A DNA stretch of 64,000 nt, taken from assembly GCF_016862935.1 (NCBI RefSeq), contig NZ_BONX01000023.1:62001-126000 (forward strand), in the 5' to 3' direction. This document shows, one piece after another, positions 11,619-19,040 of the stretch; the stretch's first letter is position 1, and every line of letters starts with the position of its first letter. Position numbers and translations under genes: made by a program. The stretch is from Plantactinospora mayteni. GTDB lineage: Bacteria > Actinomycetota > Actinomycetes > Mycobacteriales > Micromonosporaceae. Below the pieces are notes generated by a model. It was given only the letters and a program-made list of their open reading frames with translations. It was not told the DNA's origin and searched no databases.

Positions 11619-13124
11619 CTACCGTGCACGATGCGCAGATTCCTCGTCGGGGTGTGCACGGTGCCCGCTCACGGCACGGAGGGCGTGGACGAGGTCGTTG
11701 ATGCCCGACCCGGTCGTCAGCAGGTCGCGGTTGAGCGAGCGCTCGGCGACGCGCAGGTGCGCCCGGACGGTGTTCCGGCTCAGGCCCAGCCGCGCGGCGG
11801 TCTGCTGGGCGTCGGTGTTGGCCTCGATCCAGGACCGCACAGTGCGGTACTGGCTGCGGTGTTCGGCCTCGCGCAGGGGACGGAGGAAGGTTTCCGCCCA
11901 CGTCGTCGCGGGCCGGGTACGGAGCAGTTCCCCCAGGCTCGGCGCGGCCTGCCGGGTGTCTCCCGGATCGGGCTGGAGGCCGCTCGGGAGACTGCTGAGC
12001 GACAGCGCCAGGTCGAGCGTGGCGCGGGCCTGGACGTCACCGAGGTCGAGCCCCAGCGCCTCCTCCGCCCGCCGGCAGTGCGCGGCGACGGTGTTACGGC
12101 CGATCTGTAGCAGGCGCGCCACCGCGGAGCGCGGGAAGGTCAGGGTCAGACGCGTGATGTCCAGGGTGAGCCTCGGGACGGCGTTCAGGGGCGCCACGTA
12201 CGCGTGTGCCCACGCGACCGCCGCCGGGCGGGGCAGCAGGTGCACCAGCGAGGGCTGGCCGCGGTAGGCCGCCACGCGCTCCGGGGAGTTACGCGCGACG
12301 GCCAGGGCGTGCAGGGCCTCGCCATAGGCCGCGGCTGTGGCGTCGAGCGGGTGGAACCTGCTGGCGCCGAGCGCGTACGACGGGTTCTCCCTGATCAGGC
12401 GCCGCAGCACCGAATCCAGGTGGAGGCGACCGCCGGCACCGGGGTCCTCGGCGACCGGGCAGATCAGGTGCTCCTTGAAAGACGGGCAGTGCACCATCAG
12501 GCCCGGGCCGTGGTAACCGGAGACGTCCTGGTAGGCGCGGGCGAGCCGGTCACGGTCGGCGGGAAGGCAGTGCAGGACGTACACCCGCACCCGCTCGTCA
12601 CCCAGCAGCGCGGGTACGTCACCGGCGGTCATCCGCCTGGCGAGGGCCACATCCCCGGCCATCAACGCGCTCAGCACCGCGAACCGCAGTTGCCGCGCCT
12701 TCTCCTCGTAGCCGCGTGAGGTGTCGTCGGCGGCCAGCGCCCGTCCCAGGAGCTCCACCAGCCCCCCGGCCCGCGACGCCAGCGCCGCCGCCGCACGCGA
12801 CAACTCCACGGCGCTGACCGTCACCAGGACCGGGCGTGGCTCGCGCTCCCCGAATGCCTCAAGGTGTACCTGCGCCCCGCCGACCTGCGCCGTGACCGCG
12901 GCCAACCGACCCATGGCCAGGCGCCGCAACTGCTCGTCCAGCGCGTCGAGGACCGTACGGCGGAACCCGGCCGTCGCCGCCTCGACCCTGCCCGTGCCAC
13001 CGACCCAGGCAACCTCTGCCCCGATCCGCCGCCCCAGCCAGTGCAGGACCTCCCCCAGCGACCCCGGCCGCCGCACCACCCGCAACAGCTCATCAAGATC
13101 CTCGGCACACCCCAACGCCCGCAC
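11619..13124 (-). CDS. PucR-like regulator with two HTH units
   Basis: A protein of about 501 aa. Its C-terminal segment (QQTAARLGLSRNTVRAHLRV, near 450-470) is a PucR/CdaR-type helix-turn-helix. A second, similar unit (SAVARLLQIGRNTVAAHCRR, near 340-360) suggests an internal HTH duplication. The N-terminal 330 residues look like a ligand-sensing region without a recognisable binding motif. The start is GTG 13124 with GGGAGG 7 nt upstream. It is the last gene before the secreted six-Cys protein and may control it; the signal sensed is unknown. Confidence 0.75.
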   Translation of the reverse strand: MRALGCAEDLDELLRVVRRPGSLGEVLHWLGRRIGAEVAWVGGTGRVEAATAGFRRTVLDALDEQLRRLAMGRLAAVTAQVGGAQVHLEAFGEREPRPVLVTVSAVELSRAAAALASRAGGLVELLGRALAADDTSRGYEEKARQLRFAVLSALMAGDVALARRMTAGDVPALLGDERVRVYVLHCLPADRDRLARAYQDVSGYHGPGLMVHCPSFKEHLICPVAEDPGAGGRLHLDSVLRRLIRENPSYALGASRFHPLDATAAAYGEALHALAVARNSPERVAAYRGQPSLVHLLPRPAAVAWAHAYVAPLNAVPRLTLDITRLTLTFPRSAVARLLQIGRNTVAAHCRRAEEALGLDLGDVQARATLDLALSLSSLPSGLQPDPGDTRQAAPSLGELLRTRPATTWAETFLRPLREAEHRSQYRTVRSWIEANTDAQQTAARLGLSRNTVRAHLRVAERSLNRDLLTTGSGINDLVHALRAVSGHRAHPDEESAHRAR

Positions 13125-13235
13125 CGCTCGACCTCCCGATCCACGCCGACAACGTCAGCATTCTGGGGGGTATGGGATCTTAGGGGGTATCCGGCCCGAC
13201 CCGCCCGGCCTGTTCACCCTCGATCGTGGGAGGCG

Positions 13236-14660
13236 TCAGCGGGTGGCACCGAGCACCAGCCAGCGTCCGGAGCGCATCCGCAGCAGCAGGCCGACCAGGC
13301 GGATCACCACGAAGAGGGTCAACCCGGCCCAGATGCCACCGAGGCCGAGGTCGAGAGCATAGGTGAGCCAGATCGCCGGCAGGAAGCCGCCGAGCGCGCC
13401 GAGTACGGTGAGATCGCGCAGGTACCGGACGTCCCCGGCACCGATCAACACCCCGTCGAGGGCGAAGACGACCCCGGCCAGCGGTTGCATGGCGGCGAAC
13501 CAGGGCCAGGCGAGCAGCGCCTGGTCGCGTACCTGCGGATCGGTGCTGAACCAGCCCGGGATGACCCCGGCGCCGGCCCCGATGAGCACCGCGAAGCCGA
13601 CCCCGCAGAAGCCGCCGAAGACCGCGACCCGCCGGGCCAGCAGCCGGGCGCTTGTCGCGTCGCCGGCCCCGAGCGCCGCCCCGACCAGCGCCTGGGCGGC
13701 GATGGCCAGCGCGTCGAGCAGCAGCGCGGTGAAGAACCAGAGTTGCAGGGCGATCTGGTGCGCGCCGACGGCGGCCACCCCGAACCGGGCCGCCACGGTG
13801 GTCGCGGAGAGGAAGCTGGCCTGGAAGGCGGCGCCCCGGATCAGCAGGTCCCGGCTGAGCACGAGCTGCCGCCCGATCACCCGGGGCCGGGGCGCCAGCG
13901 GCACCCGCTCGGCGACCAGCGCGCCCGCGAAGAGCAGCCCGGAGATGGTCTGCGCGATCGCGTTGGCGATCGCCGAGCCTGCCAGGCCGAGCCCGGCCGG
14001 ATAGACCAGCAGCGGGCAGAGCAGCGCGGAGAGCAGGTTCGGCCCGAGCACGAACCAGAGCGGCCGACGGGTGTCCTGCACGCCGCGCATCCAGCCGTTG
14101 CCGGCCGCCGCGAGCAGCAGGCCGGGGGCGCCGATCGCCGCGATCCGCAGCCAGAGTGCCGCGCCGTCGACCACCTCGGGGGACCCGCTTCCGGCGACGG
14201 TACGCGCCAGCGGGCCGGCCGCGAACTGCATGGCGACCGCCAGCAGCAGGCCGGCGGAAAGGGCGAGCCAGGACGACTGGACGCCCTCGGCGACGGCGGC
14301 GGCCCGATCGCCGTACCCGAATCGGCGGGCCGCCCGCCCGGTGGTGCCGTACGCGGTGACGGTGCCGATCCAGACGACCAGGGTCATCACCGGCCCGCCG
14401 ACGGCGAGCGCGGCCAGCGGCACCGATCCGAGGTGCCCGAGCACGGCGGTGTCGACCAGCACGTAGAGCGGCTCGGCGGCCAGCACCACCAGGGCCGGCA
14501 GGGCGAGCCCGAGGATCCGCCGCGCGGACGCGTCGACCGCCCTCGGCGGCGCGGCGACCTCCGGCGGTTGCGCCGCCTCGGGCGGTTGGGTCGCCTCCGG
14601 CGCTTGGGTCGGCTCCGGTGGCGGGGCGGCTTCCGGGGCCGGGACGCTGGGCTGGCTCAT
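13236..14660 (-). CDS. MATE-family efflux protein (DinF-like)
   Basis: A cation-coupled multidrug or metabolite exporter of the inner membrane. After about 45 Pro/Glu/Ala-rich residues there are about 12 hydrophobic segments in two pseudo-symmetric halves; AAEPLYVLVDTAVLGHLG and VRVGAHQIALQ-like segments (FGVAAVGAHQIALQ) are MATE/DinF hallmarks. About 474 aa from ATG 14660, with AGGA 10 nt upstream; a GTG at 14678 is an alternative. In related genomes a DinF-type MATE often lies close to nrnA/rbfA, but here it is about 19 kb from them, on the far side of the accessory block. Substrate unknown. Confidence 0.93.
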   Translation of the reverse strand: MSQPSVPAPEAAPPPEPTQAPEATQPPEAAQPPEVAAPPRAVDASARRILGLALPALVVLAAEPLYVLVDTAVLGHLGSVPLAALAVGGPVMTLVVWIGTVTAYGTTGRAARRFGYGDRAAAVAEGVQSSWLALSAGLLLAVAMQFAAGPLARTVAGSGSPEVVDGAALWLRIAAIGAPGLLLAAAGNGWMRGVQDTRRPLWFVLGPNLLSALLCPLLVYPAGLGLAGSAIANAIAQTISGLLFAGALVAERVPLAPRPRVIGRQLVLSRDLLIRGAAFQASFLSATTVAARFGVAAVGAHQIALQLWFFTALLLDALAIAAQALVGAALGAGDATSARLLARRVAVFGGFCGVGFAVLIGAGAGVIPGWFSTDPQVRDQALLAWPWFAAMQPLAGVVFALDGVLIGAGDVRYLRDLTVLGALGGFLPAIWLTYALDLGLGGIWAGLTLFVVIRLVGLLLRMRSGRWLVLGATR

Positions 14661-14782
14661 CGCGAGCGATCCTGGCACGACATCCGTAAGGAACGCAAGG
14701 CATTACAACGCTTACCGAGACTGGCCGGGAACCTCTCCGTGGCGCACTGTCGAACTGCCCCGTCTGTGCGCCCACCCACTGG

Positions 14783-14868
14783 ACCTTTTTCAACCTGAAC
14801 CGCGCGGCGCTCACACACCGCGTCCGACGTTGCGCTCCGCCGAACGGCAAGGGGAGGTTGAAAAAGGT
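14783..14868 (-). repeat. Copy B of the approx. 85-bp inverted-end element (MITE-like)
   Basis: ACCTTTTTCAACCT (14783-14796) and its exact complement AGGTTGAAAAAGGT (14855-14868) bound a 58-nt centre. The reverse complement matches 3339-3421. CACTGGACC occurs on both sides (14777-14785 and 14870-14878), which could be a target duplication, although it overlaps the left end by 3 nt and is offset by 1 nt on the right. It lies in the divergent gap between the MATE gene and the gene at 14931, where it may carry or block promoters. No transposase is encoded. Confidence 0.65.
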
Positions 14869-14930
14869 TCACTGGACCCCGGCCGCGCCGCACTGGCCCG
14901 ATCAGCGACCAGTGCCTATGCTCCGGAATC

Positions 14931-15545
14931 GTGTCGAACCACGGCGGGGGGCCGGGAGCGGGCCGATCGGGACTGGGTGCCCGGCTGTTGGCGGTGCCAC
15001 TGCGCTGGTTGGGGCTTGGCACCGGGGTGGCCGGGCTCGCCGCGTCGGGTCTGTTCGGCGGCCTGGACACGGTGACGAAACCCGAGGTGCCGACGGTCGC
15101 GGTCGGCACGGTGGTCGACGGCGGCCCGTGGAACGTCACGGTGACCGGGAGCAGGCTGGTCGGCGAGCTGCCGAAGCTCCACCTCCGCGACGGCAGGCGC
15201 TGGTTCAGCGTACTGGCGACGGTCGAGAACACCGCCGACGAGAGCCGTACCGACTTCGGCGACGCGATCAGGCTGACCGGTGTCGCCGGGATCGCCGAGG
15301 AGCGGCCGAGCCAGGTCCTGCTGGTACGCGACGGGAGCAGGCCGAGCTATCTCAATCCCGGCCTGCCCGAACGGCTCGCCTTCCTCTGGGAGCAGGACGA
15401 CAGCACCCCGGTGCCGACGAGCGCGACGGTGCAGGTCTGGGGTACGACCCGCCGCCTCGACACCATCGGCGAGACCTGGGAGTGGCTCGACCCCGAGCGC
15501 CGGGCCGAGGTCGAGGTGCCGGTGCAGGATCGGAGGGCCGGATGA
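14931..15545 (+). CDS. Membrane-anchored protein, first of a three-gene operon
   Basis: About 204 aa with one N-terminal membrane segment (LLAVPLRWLGLGTGVAGLAA), followed by a predicted extracytoplasmic beta-rich domain (VTVTGSRLVGELPKLHL, FSVLATVENTADES). This layout resembles DUF4352-like extracytoplasmic domains, but I cannot assign a family. The start is GTG 14931, with no clear ribosome-binding site. Its TGA overlaps the next ATG (ATGA), so translation is coupled. All three proteins in the operon share a single membrane anchor plus a C-terminal domain that mentions 'additional ligand' style strands, suggesting one envelope complex. Function unknown. Confidence 0.75.
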   Translation: MSNHGGGPGAGRSGLGARLLAVPLRWLGLGTGVAGLAASGLFGGLDTVTKPEVPTVAVGTVVDGGPWNVTVTGSRLVGELPKLHLRDGRRWFSVLATVENTADESRTDFGDAIRLTGVAGIAEERPSQVLLVRDGSRPSYLNPGLPERLAFLWEQDDSTPVPTSATVQVWGTTRRLDTIGETWEWLDPERRAEVEVPVQDRRAG

Positions 15546-16210
15546 CCGTACCAACCGACTACCCGGATCCGGACTCCGTCACCAGTCACCGGGCGCCGCC
15601 CGGCCCCGGGCAGCGGATGGGCCTGCGGGCCGGCGCCGGCACCCTGATCGTCGCGGCGCTGGCCGTCGGCGGGGCCATCGCCAACTGGCGGCCGATCAAC
15701 GGCGGCGGTGCCGAGGCCCGGGAACGGCCGTTCGTCCAGGCGGGCAGGTTCGGCGAGACGGTGTCGACGCGGGTCTTCGACGCGACCGTGCTGGACGTCC
15801 GGGGCGCCGCCAAGGTCTCCAACGGCGGCCAGTCCCACGACACGGCGGGGGTCTGGATCGTCCTGCGGGTCCGCCTCGCCACCCGGGACAGGGCGATGAG
15901 CATCGGGTACGCGGCCCTGCGCGACCAGCGGGACCGGGAGTTCCGGGCCACCACCCGGTTCACCCAGCCGCTGGTCGGTGCCGGCCGGGTCCTCCAGCCC
16001 GGGATACCCGTCGAGGGGGACCTAGCGTTCGAGGTGCCCCGGGACGCGGCGACGCGACTCTCCGCGTACTTCGGCCAGGAGCAGATCGACATCCGGATGG
16101 ACGACCTGGCCGAGGTGCTGCTGCCCACAGTGGACAAGGCGCGGGTCGACGAGTGGGCGAGTGCTCCGGCACCGGTACCGCTGGCCAGCGCGCGGGCGGT
16201 GGCGCCGTGA
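15542..16210 (+). CDS. Membrane-anchored protein, second of the operon
   Basis: About 222 aa: a short cytoplasmic N-terminus rich in Pro, one membrane segment (LIVAALAVGGAIANW) and an outside domain with alternating beta-type hydrophobicity (VFDATVLDVRGAAKV, GVWIVLRVRLATRD, PVEGDLAFEVP). It resembles its upstream neighbour in layout and could be a distant paralogue. ATG 15542 follows GGAGGG at close spacing and overlaps the upstream stop by 4 nt; its own stop overlaps the next GTG. No catalytic motif is seen, and no function can be assigned. Confidence 0.78.
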   Translation: MTVPTDYPDPDSVTSHRAPPGPGQRMGLRAGAGTLIVAALAVGGAIANWRPINGGGAEARERPFVQAGRFGETVSTRVFDATVLDVRGAAKVSNGGQSHDTAGVWIVLRVRLATRDRAMSIGYAALRDQRDREFRATTRFTQPLVGAGRVLQPGIPVEGDLAFEVPRDAATRLSAYFGQEQIDIRMDDLAEVLLPTVDKARVDEWASAPAPVPLASARAVAP

Positions 16211-17133
16211 CCCAGCCACCGCCGGTACCGTCCGGCCAGGGCCTGGACGCACTCGCCCCGCCACCGCCCGCACCGCCCCGGCGGGACCCGCTCGCCCCAC
16301 CGCCGCCGTGGACCGGCCCGCCGACGGTGATCCTCCGGTACGCCGAGGTCGACACGGCGGTACTGCCGGTGGTCGAGCCCGGCCCGCCCCCGGCCGCCAC
16401 CCCCGCCGCACCACCGCCCCATCCATCCACCGCCCCCTGGCCCGTCCCCACCGCCACGCCGCCGGCCTCGTTCCGCACCGCGCCGCCGAACCCTCCGACC
16501 GTCCTGCCGGCTGCCCTCGCCGCCACCAGCCCCGAGCCCGGGACACCTCTCGCGGAGCCCGGGACCGCCGCACCGGCTGCTCCCGAAGGTGCGGGCAGCG
16601 GGCAGGTCGGCTGGTGGCGACGTAACCGCTGGGGTCTGCTGGCCCTGCTGCCGGCCCTGGTCCTGGCCCTCGGCCCAGGGGTGAAGGACGGCTACGAGCA
16701 GTACTCCCAGGCGGAGTACCTCGAACCGGTCGGGGTCGGCGCCGACGGCTGGGTGGAGTTCGCCGCTGCCCGGATCCGGCTGGTCGAACTGGTCGAGGTG
16801 CCCTCCGTCCCGGCGCGCGGCAGCCGGCAGGTCACGCTGCCGGAGGGCGTACGCGTCTGGCGGGCGACGCTGGCGTTCGAGCTTCCCGACCCGGAGGCGC
16901 TGATCGGCTGTCTGCCCTATCTGGAGGATCGGGACGGTCGGCTGTTCAGCGCGAACCCGCCCGAGCTGAACGGCGCACGGCTGCCGGTCACCCGATGCGC
17001 CGCGGACGACCCCGCACAGCGCTCCCTCCAGACGGAGGCGTACTTCGTGCTGCCCGGCCCGGCCACCCCGGCGGCGCTACGGATCGTCAAGGCCACCCAG
17101 CGACCGCGCTACGCCCGGCTGCCGGTCGGCTGA
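16207..17133 (+). CDS. Pro-rich membrane-anchored protein, third of the operon
   Basis: About 308 aa. Residues 1-135 are a Pro/Ala/Thr-rich, probably disordered cytoplasmic stretch, followed by a basic patch (WWRRNRW), one membrane segment (GLLALLPALVLALG) and an outside domain (about 165-308) related in style to the two upstream proteins, with two Cys that might pair. The GTG at 16207 overlaps the upstream stop (GTGA). The 3' end overlaps the convergent gene at 17109 by 25 nt. Function unknown; it probably works with its two operon partners at the membrane. Confidence 0.78.
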   Translation: MTQPPPVPSGQGLDALAPPPPAPPRRDPLAPPPPWTGPPTVILRYAEVDTAVLPVVEPGPPPAATPAAPPPHPSTAPWPVPTATPPASFRTAPPNPPTVLPAALAATSPEPGTPLAEPGTAAPAAPEGAGSGQVGWWRRNRWGLLALLPALVLALGPGVKDGYEQYSQAEYLEPVGVGADGWVEFAAARIRLVELVEVPSVPARGSRQVTLPEGVRVWRATLAFELPDPEALIGCLPYLEDRDGRLFSANPPELNGARLPVTRCAADDPAQRSLQTEAYFVLPGPATPAALRIVKATQRPRYARLPVG

Positions 17134-18761
17134 TCCCCGGCCGGCCGATCCCAGGGCGACGTCCCGCCGGCCGATGTCTCCCTGATCGACGTCCCGCCGG
17201 CCGACGTGTCGGCGGTCGACGTCCCGCCCGTCGATGTCTCCCGGATCGACGTCCCACCCGTCGACGTCTCGGCTGCCGGCGTCTCGGTGGTGGATGTCGG
17301 GGGCGGCTGGATCCGTAGGACCCGGTCGACCGCGGCACCCAGTAGACAGGCCAGCAGCACGGTGCCGACCGCGTCGTTGAGCAGCGTCAGTTGACCGGAG
17401 AGCGGCATCCAGATCGACTCCAGGTCCTGCCCGCCGATGGCCAGCCGCTCCGCCTCCCACAGCCATTCCCGAGCGGTCTGCGCCAGCAGGAAGGCCAGGC
17501 AGAAGAAGAGCATCGGGGCCAGGCCGGCCCGGGCCATCAGTCGCAGGCTGTGCACCATCGGCGCGAACCGCTCGCGGAGGTCGGCGCCGAGGTTCGCACC
17601 GACCGCGCGTACCGGTCGGGGCAGCGCCCGCCACCGCCGGGCGGCCCGTTCCACCAGGTCGGCGTCGGACGGCGGAGGTGGGGTGAGCCGGTGTCCGTAG
17701 ACGACCGCGCCGACCGCCAGCCAGGCCAGCGGTACGACGATGGCCACCTGCACCGACCCGCCCGCACCGACCAGGAACGCCCCGGCGGCCCGGGTCGGCT
17801 CGGAGAGCGGCCCGAGTTGGTCGACCAGCGCGTGCCAGGCGTCCAGCACCCAGACGACGATCCGGCGCCCCTGGAGCCATTGCAGCAGCGGGTCCTGTGC
17901 CTGCGCGAGGGTGGTGGCGACGACGGAGATCCAGATGACCTCGAGGTAGGCGCCGGGGATGCCGAGCCAGCCCATCCGGGACCGCTCCTGCCACCTGCCC
18001 AGCAACCAGCGCAGCACCACCGCCACGGCGACCACCGCCACGATCGTGCCGGTGAGGTCGAGCGCCATCCGGCGCTCCGCGTTCTCGGCGACCTGTCCCG
18101 GGTCGGTGAAGATGGCGGCGTCGGAGAGGTAGGTGTCGACGAAGAGTTCGTAGAGATAGTCGGTGAGGTCCTCCTGGAGGTATCCCCAGGAGGCGTAGAC
18201 GGCGAGGAACGGCACGAGCGCACTGCCCAGGTGGTCGAGGAGGGTCTTGCGGCGCGGCGGGCGAGGGTCCGCGTCCCCGGCCACCCCGGTCCCCGCGTCT
18301 CCCGTTCCGGCCGCCTGCACCGCTCCCGCCGCCTCGACTGTTCCTGGGTCCGCCGTCCCGGTCGGGTTCGTCGTCCCGGTCGGGTTCGTCGTCCCGGTCG
18401 TGCCTGTCGGCTCGGTCGCGTCCGCCGTGGCGGCCGAGAGCCACGGCAGGGAGGGGCGCAGGGCGCGCAGCATCAGTACCAGCGCGGTCAGGGTGGCGAT
18501 CGGTCCCAGGATGACGACCAGCATTCCCAGTACGCCATTGATCTTGCTGACCTGCACCGCACCGAGTACGACGAACTCACGGGCCGCCGCCCCGGCGAAG
18601 TAGAGCGCGAACAGCACCGGCCAGTGCCGGAGCAGCAACCGCAGCGAGGTGCCGAGTACGGCGAGCGCCTCCAGCAGCGCCCCGCCGAGGGTACGACGTC
18701 GGCGCGGCGCCCGGGTCCACGCCGCCGGAGCCGCCGCCGTCCCGTCCGAGCCCCCGATCAC
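17109..18761 (-). CDS. Multi-pass membrane protein of unknown function
   Basis: About 550 aa with roughly eight hydrophobic segments (for example VLGMLVVILGPIATLTALVL, LTGTIVAVVAVAVVLRWLL, GLAPMLFFCLAFLLAQ). Two low-complexity stretches are rich in Thr, Gly and Pro: one at about 115-140 (TGTTNPTG repeats) and a C-terminal tail made of degenerate TSxGG and TSIRET units. The tail corresponds to a repetitive DNA tract at about 17150-17290. The GTG start at 18761 has a poor ribosome-binding site. No transporter signature is recognised. It converges with the three-gene membrane operon and may serve the same envelope function, but this is a guess from position only. Confidence 0.75.
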   Translation of the reverse strand: MIGGSDGTAAAPAAWTRAPRRRRTLGGALLEALAVLGTSLRLLLRHWPVLFALYFAGAAAREFVVLGAVQVSKINGVLGMLVVILGPIATLTALVLMLRALRPSLPWLSAATADATEPTGTTGTTNPTGTTNPTGTADPGTVEAAGAVQAAGTGDAGTGVAGDADPRPPRRKTLLDHLGSALVPFLAVYASWGYLQEDLTDYLYELFVDTYLSDAAIFTDPGQVAENAERRMALDLTGTIVAVVAVAVVLRWLLGRWQERSRMGWLGIPGAYLEVIWISVVATTLAQAQDPLLQWLQGRRIVVWVLDAWHALVDQLGPLSEPTRAAGAFLVGAGGSVQVAIVVPLAWLAVGAVVYGHRLTPPPPSDADLVERAARRWRALPRPVRAVGANLGADLRERFAPMVHSLRLMARAGLAPMLFFCLAFLLAQTAREWLWEAERLAIGGQDLESIWMPLSGQLTLLNDAVGTVLLACLLGAAVDRVLRIQPPPTSTTETPAAETSTGGTSIRETSTGGTSTADTSAGGTSIRETSAGGTSPWDRPAGDQPTGSRA

Positions 18762-18860
18762 GGGCCACAGGGTACCGCCGGGTGGGGTCGGCGCGGGGGC
18801 GGCTCAACCCGAGTGCAGGAAGCCGAAGTCGGAAGACCAGTCTGCCGACCGGTCAGCCGG

Positions 18861-19023
18861 CTATCCCTCCAGCGGGTCGGCGATGCCGAGCCACTTCCCC
18901 GGCACCAGCCACTGCTTCTCGGTATGAGGCCGCTCGACAAGGTCGATGACCACAAGCTTTCGTGGCTCCTCGGCCCGCTGTGCCTCGGCCGCGGCCCCGG
19001 AGTCGAGGTTAGCCCCGGTCGAG
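18861..19023 (-). other. Orphan coding-like fragment, no start found
   Basis: One minus-strand frame ending at the TAG at 18861-18863 reads as protein-like sequence (RKLVVIDLVERPHTEKQWLV, then PGKWLGIADPLEG), with good G/C third-position bias. No ATG, GTG or TTG lies early enough, and upstream the frame enters the 3' end of the 736-aa gene in another frame. It may be the remaining tail of a deleted gene. The 16-bp tandem repeat at 19002-19040 marks the junction. Confidence 0.35.
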
Positions 19024-19040
19024 GTTAGCTCCGGTCGAGG
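19002..19040. repeat. 16-bp tandem repeat over a stop codon
   Basis: GTCGAGGTTAGCCCCG (19002-19017) and GTCGAGGTTAGCTCCG (19018-19033) are followed by a partial third unit (GTCGAGG, to 19040). The stop codon of the 736-aa gene (19025-19027) is inside the second unit. It is probably a slippage product at a deletion or duplication boundary. Confidence 0.7.

Noticed and set aside
14783-14868. Reading the inverted repeat as a simple transcription terminator.
   Set aside because: It lies between two divergent gene starts, has a 58-nt centre, and recurs at 3339-3421, so a repeat element explains it better.
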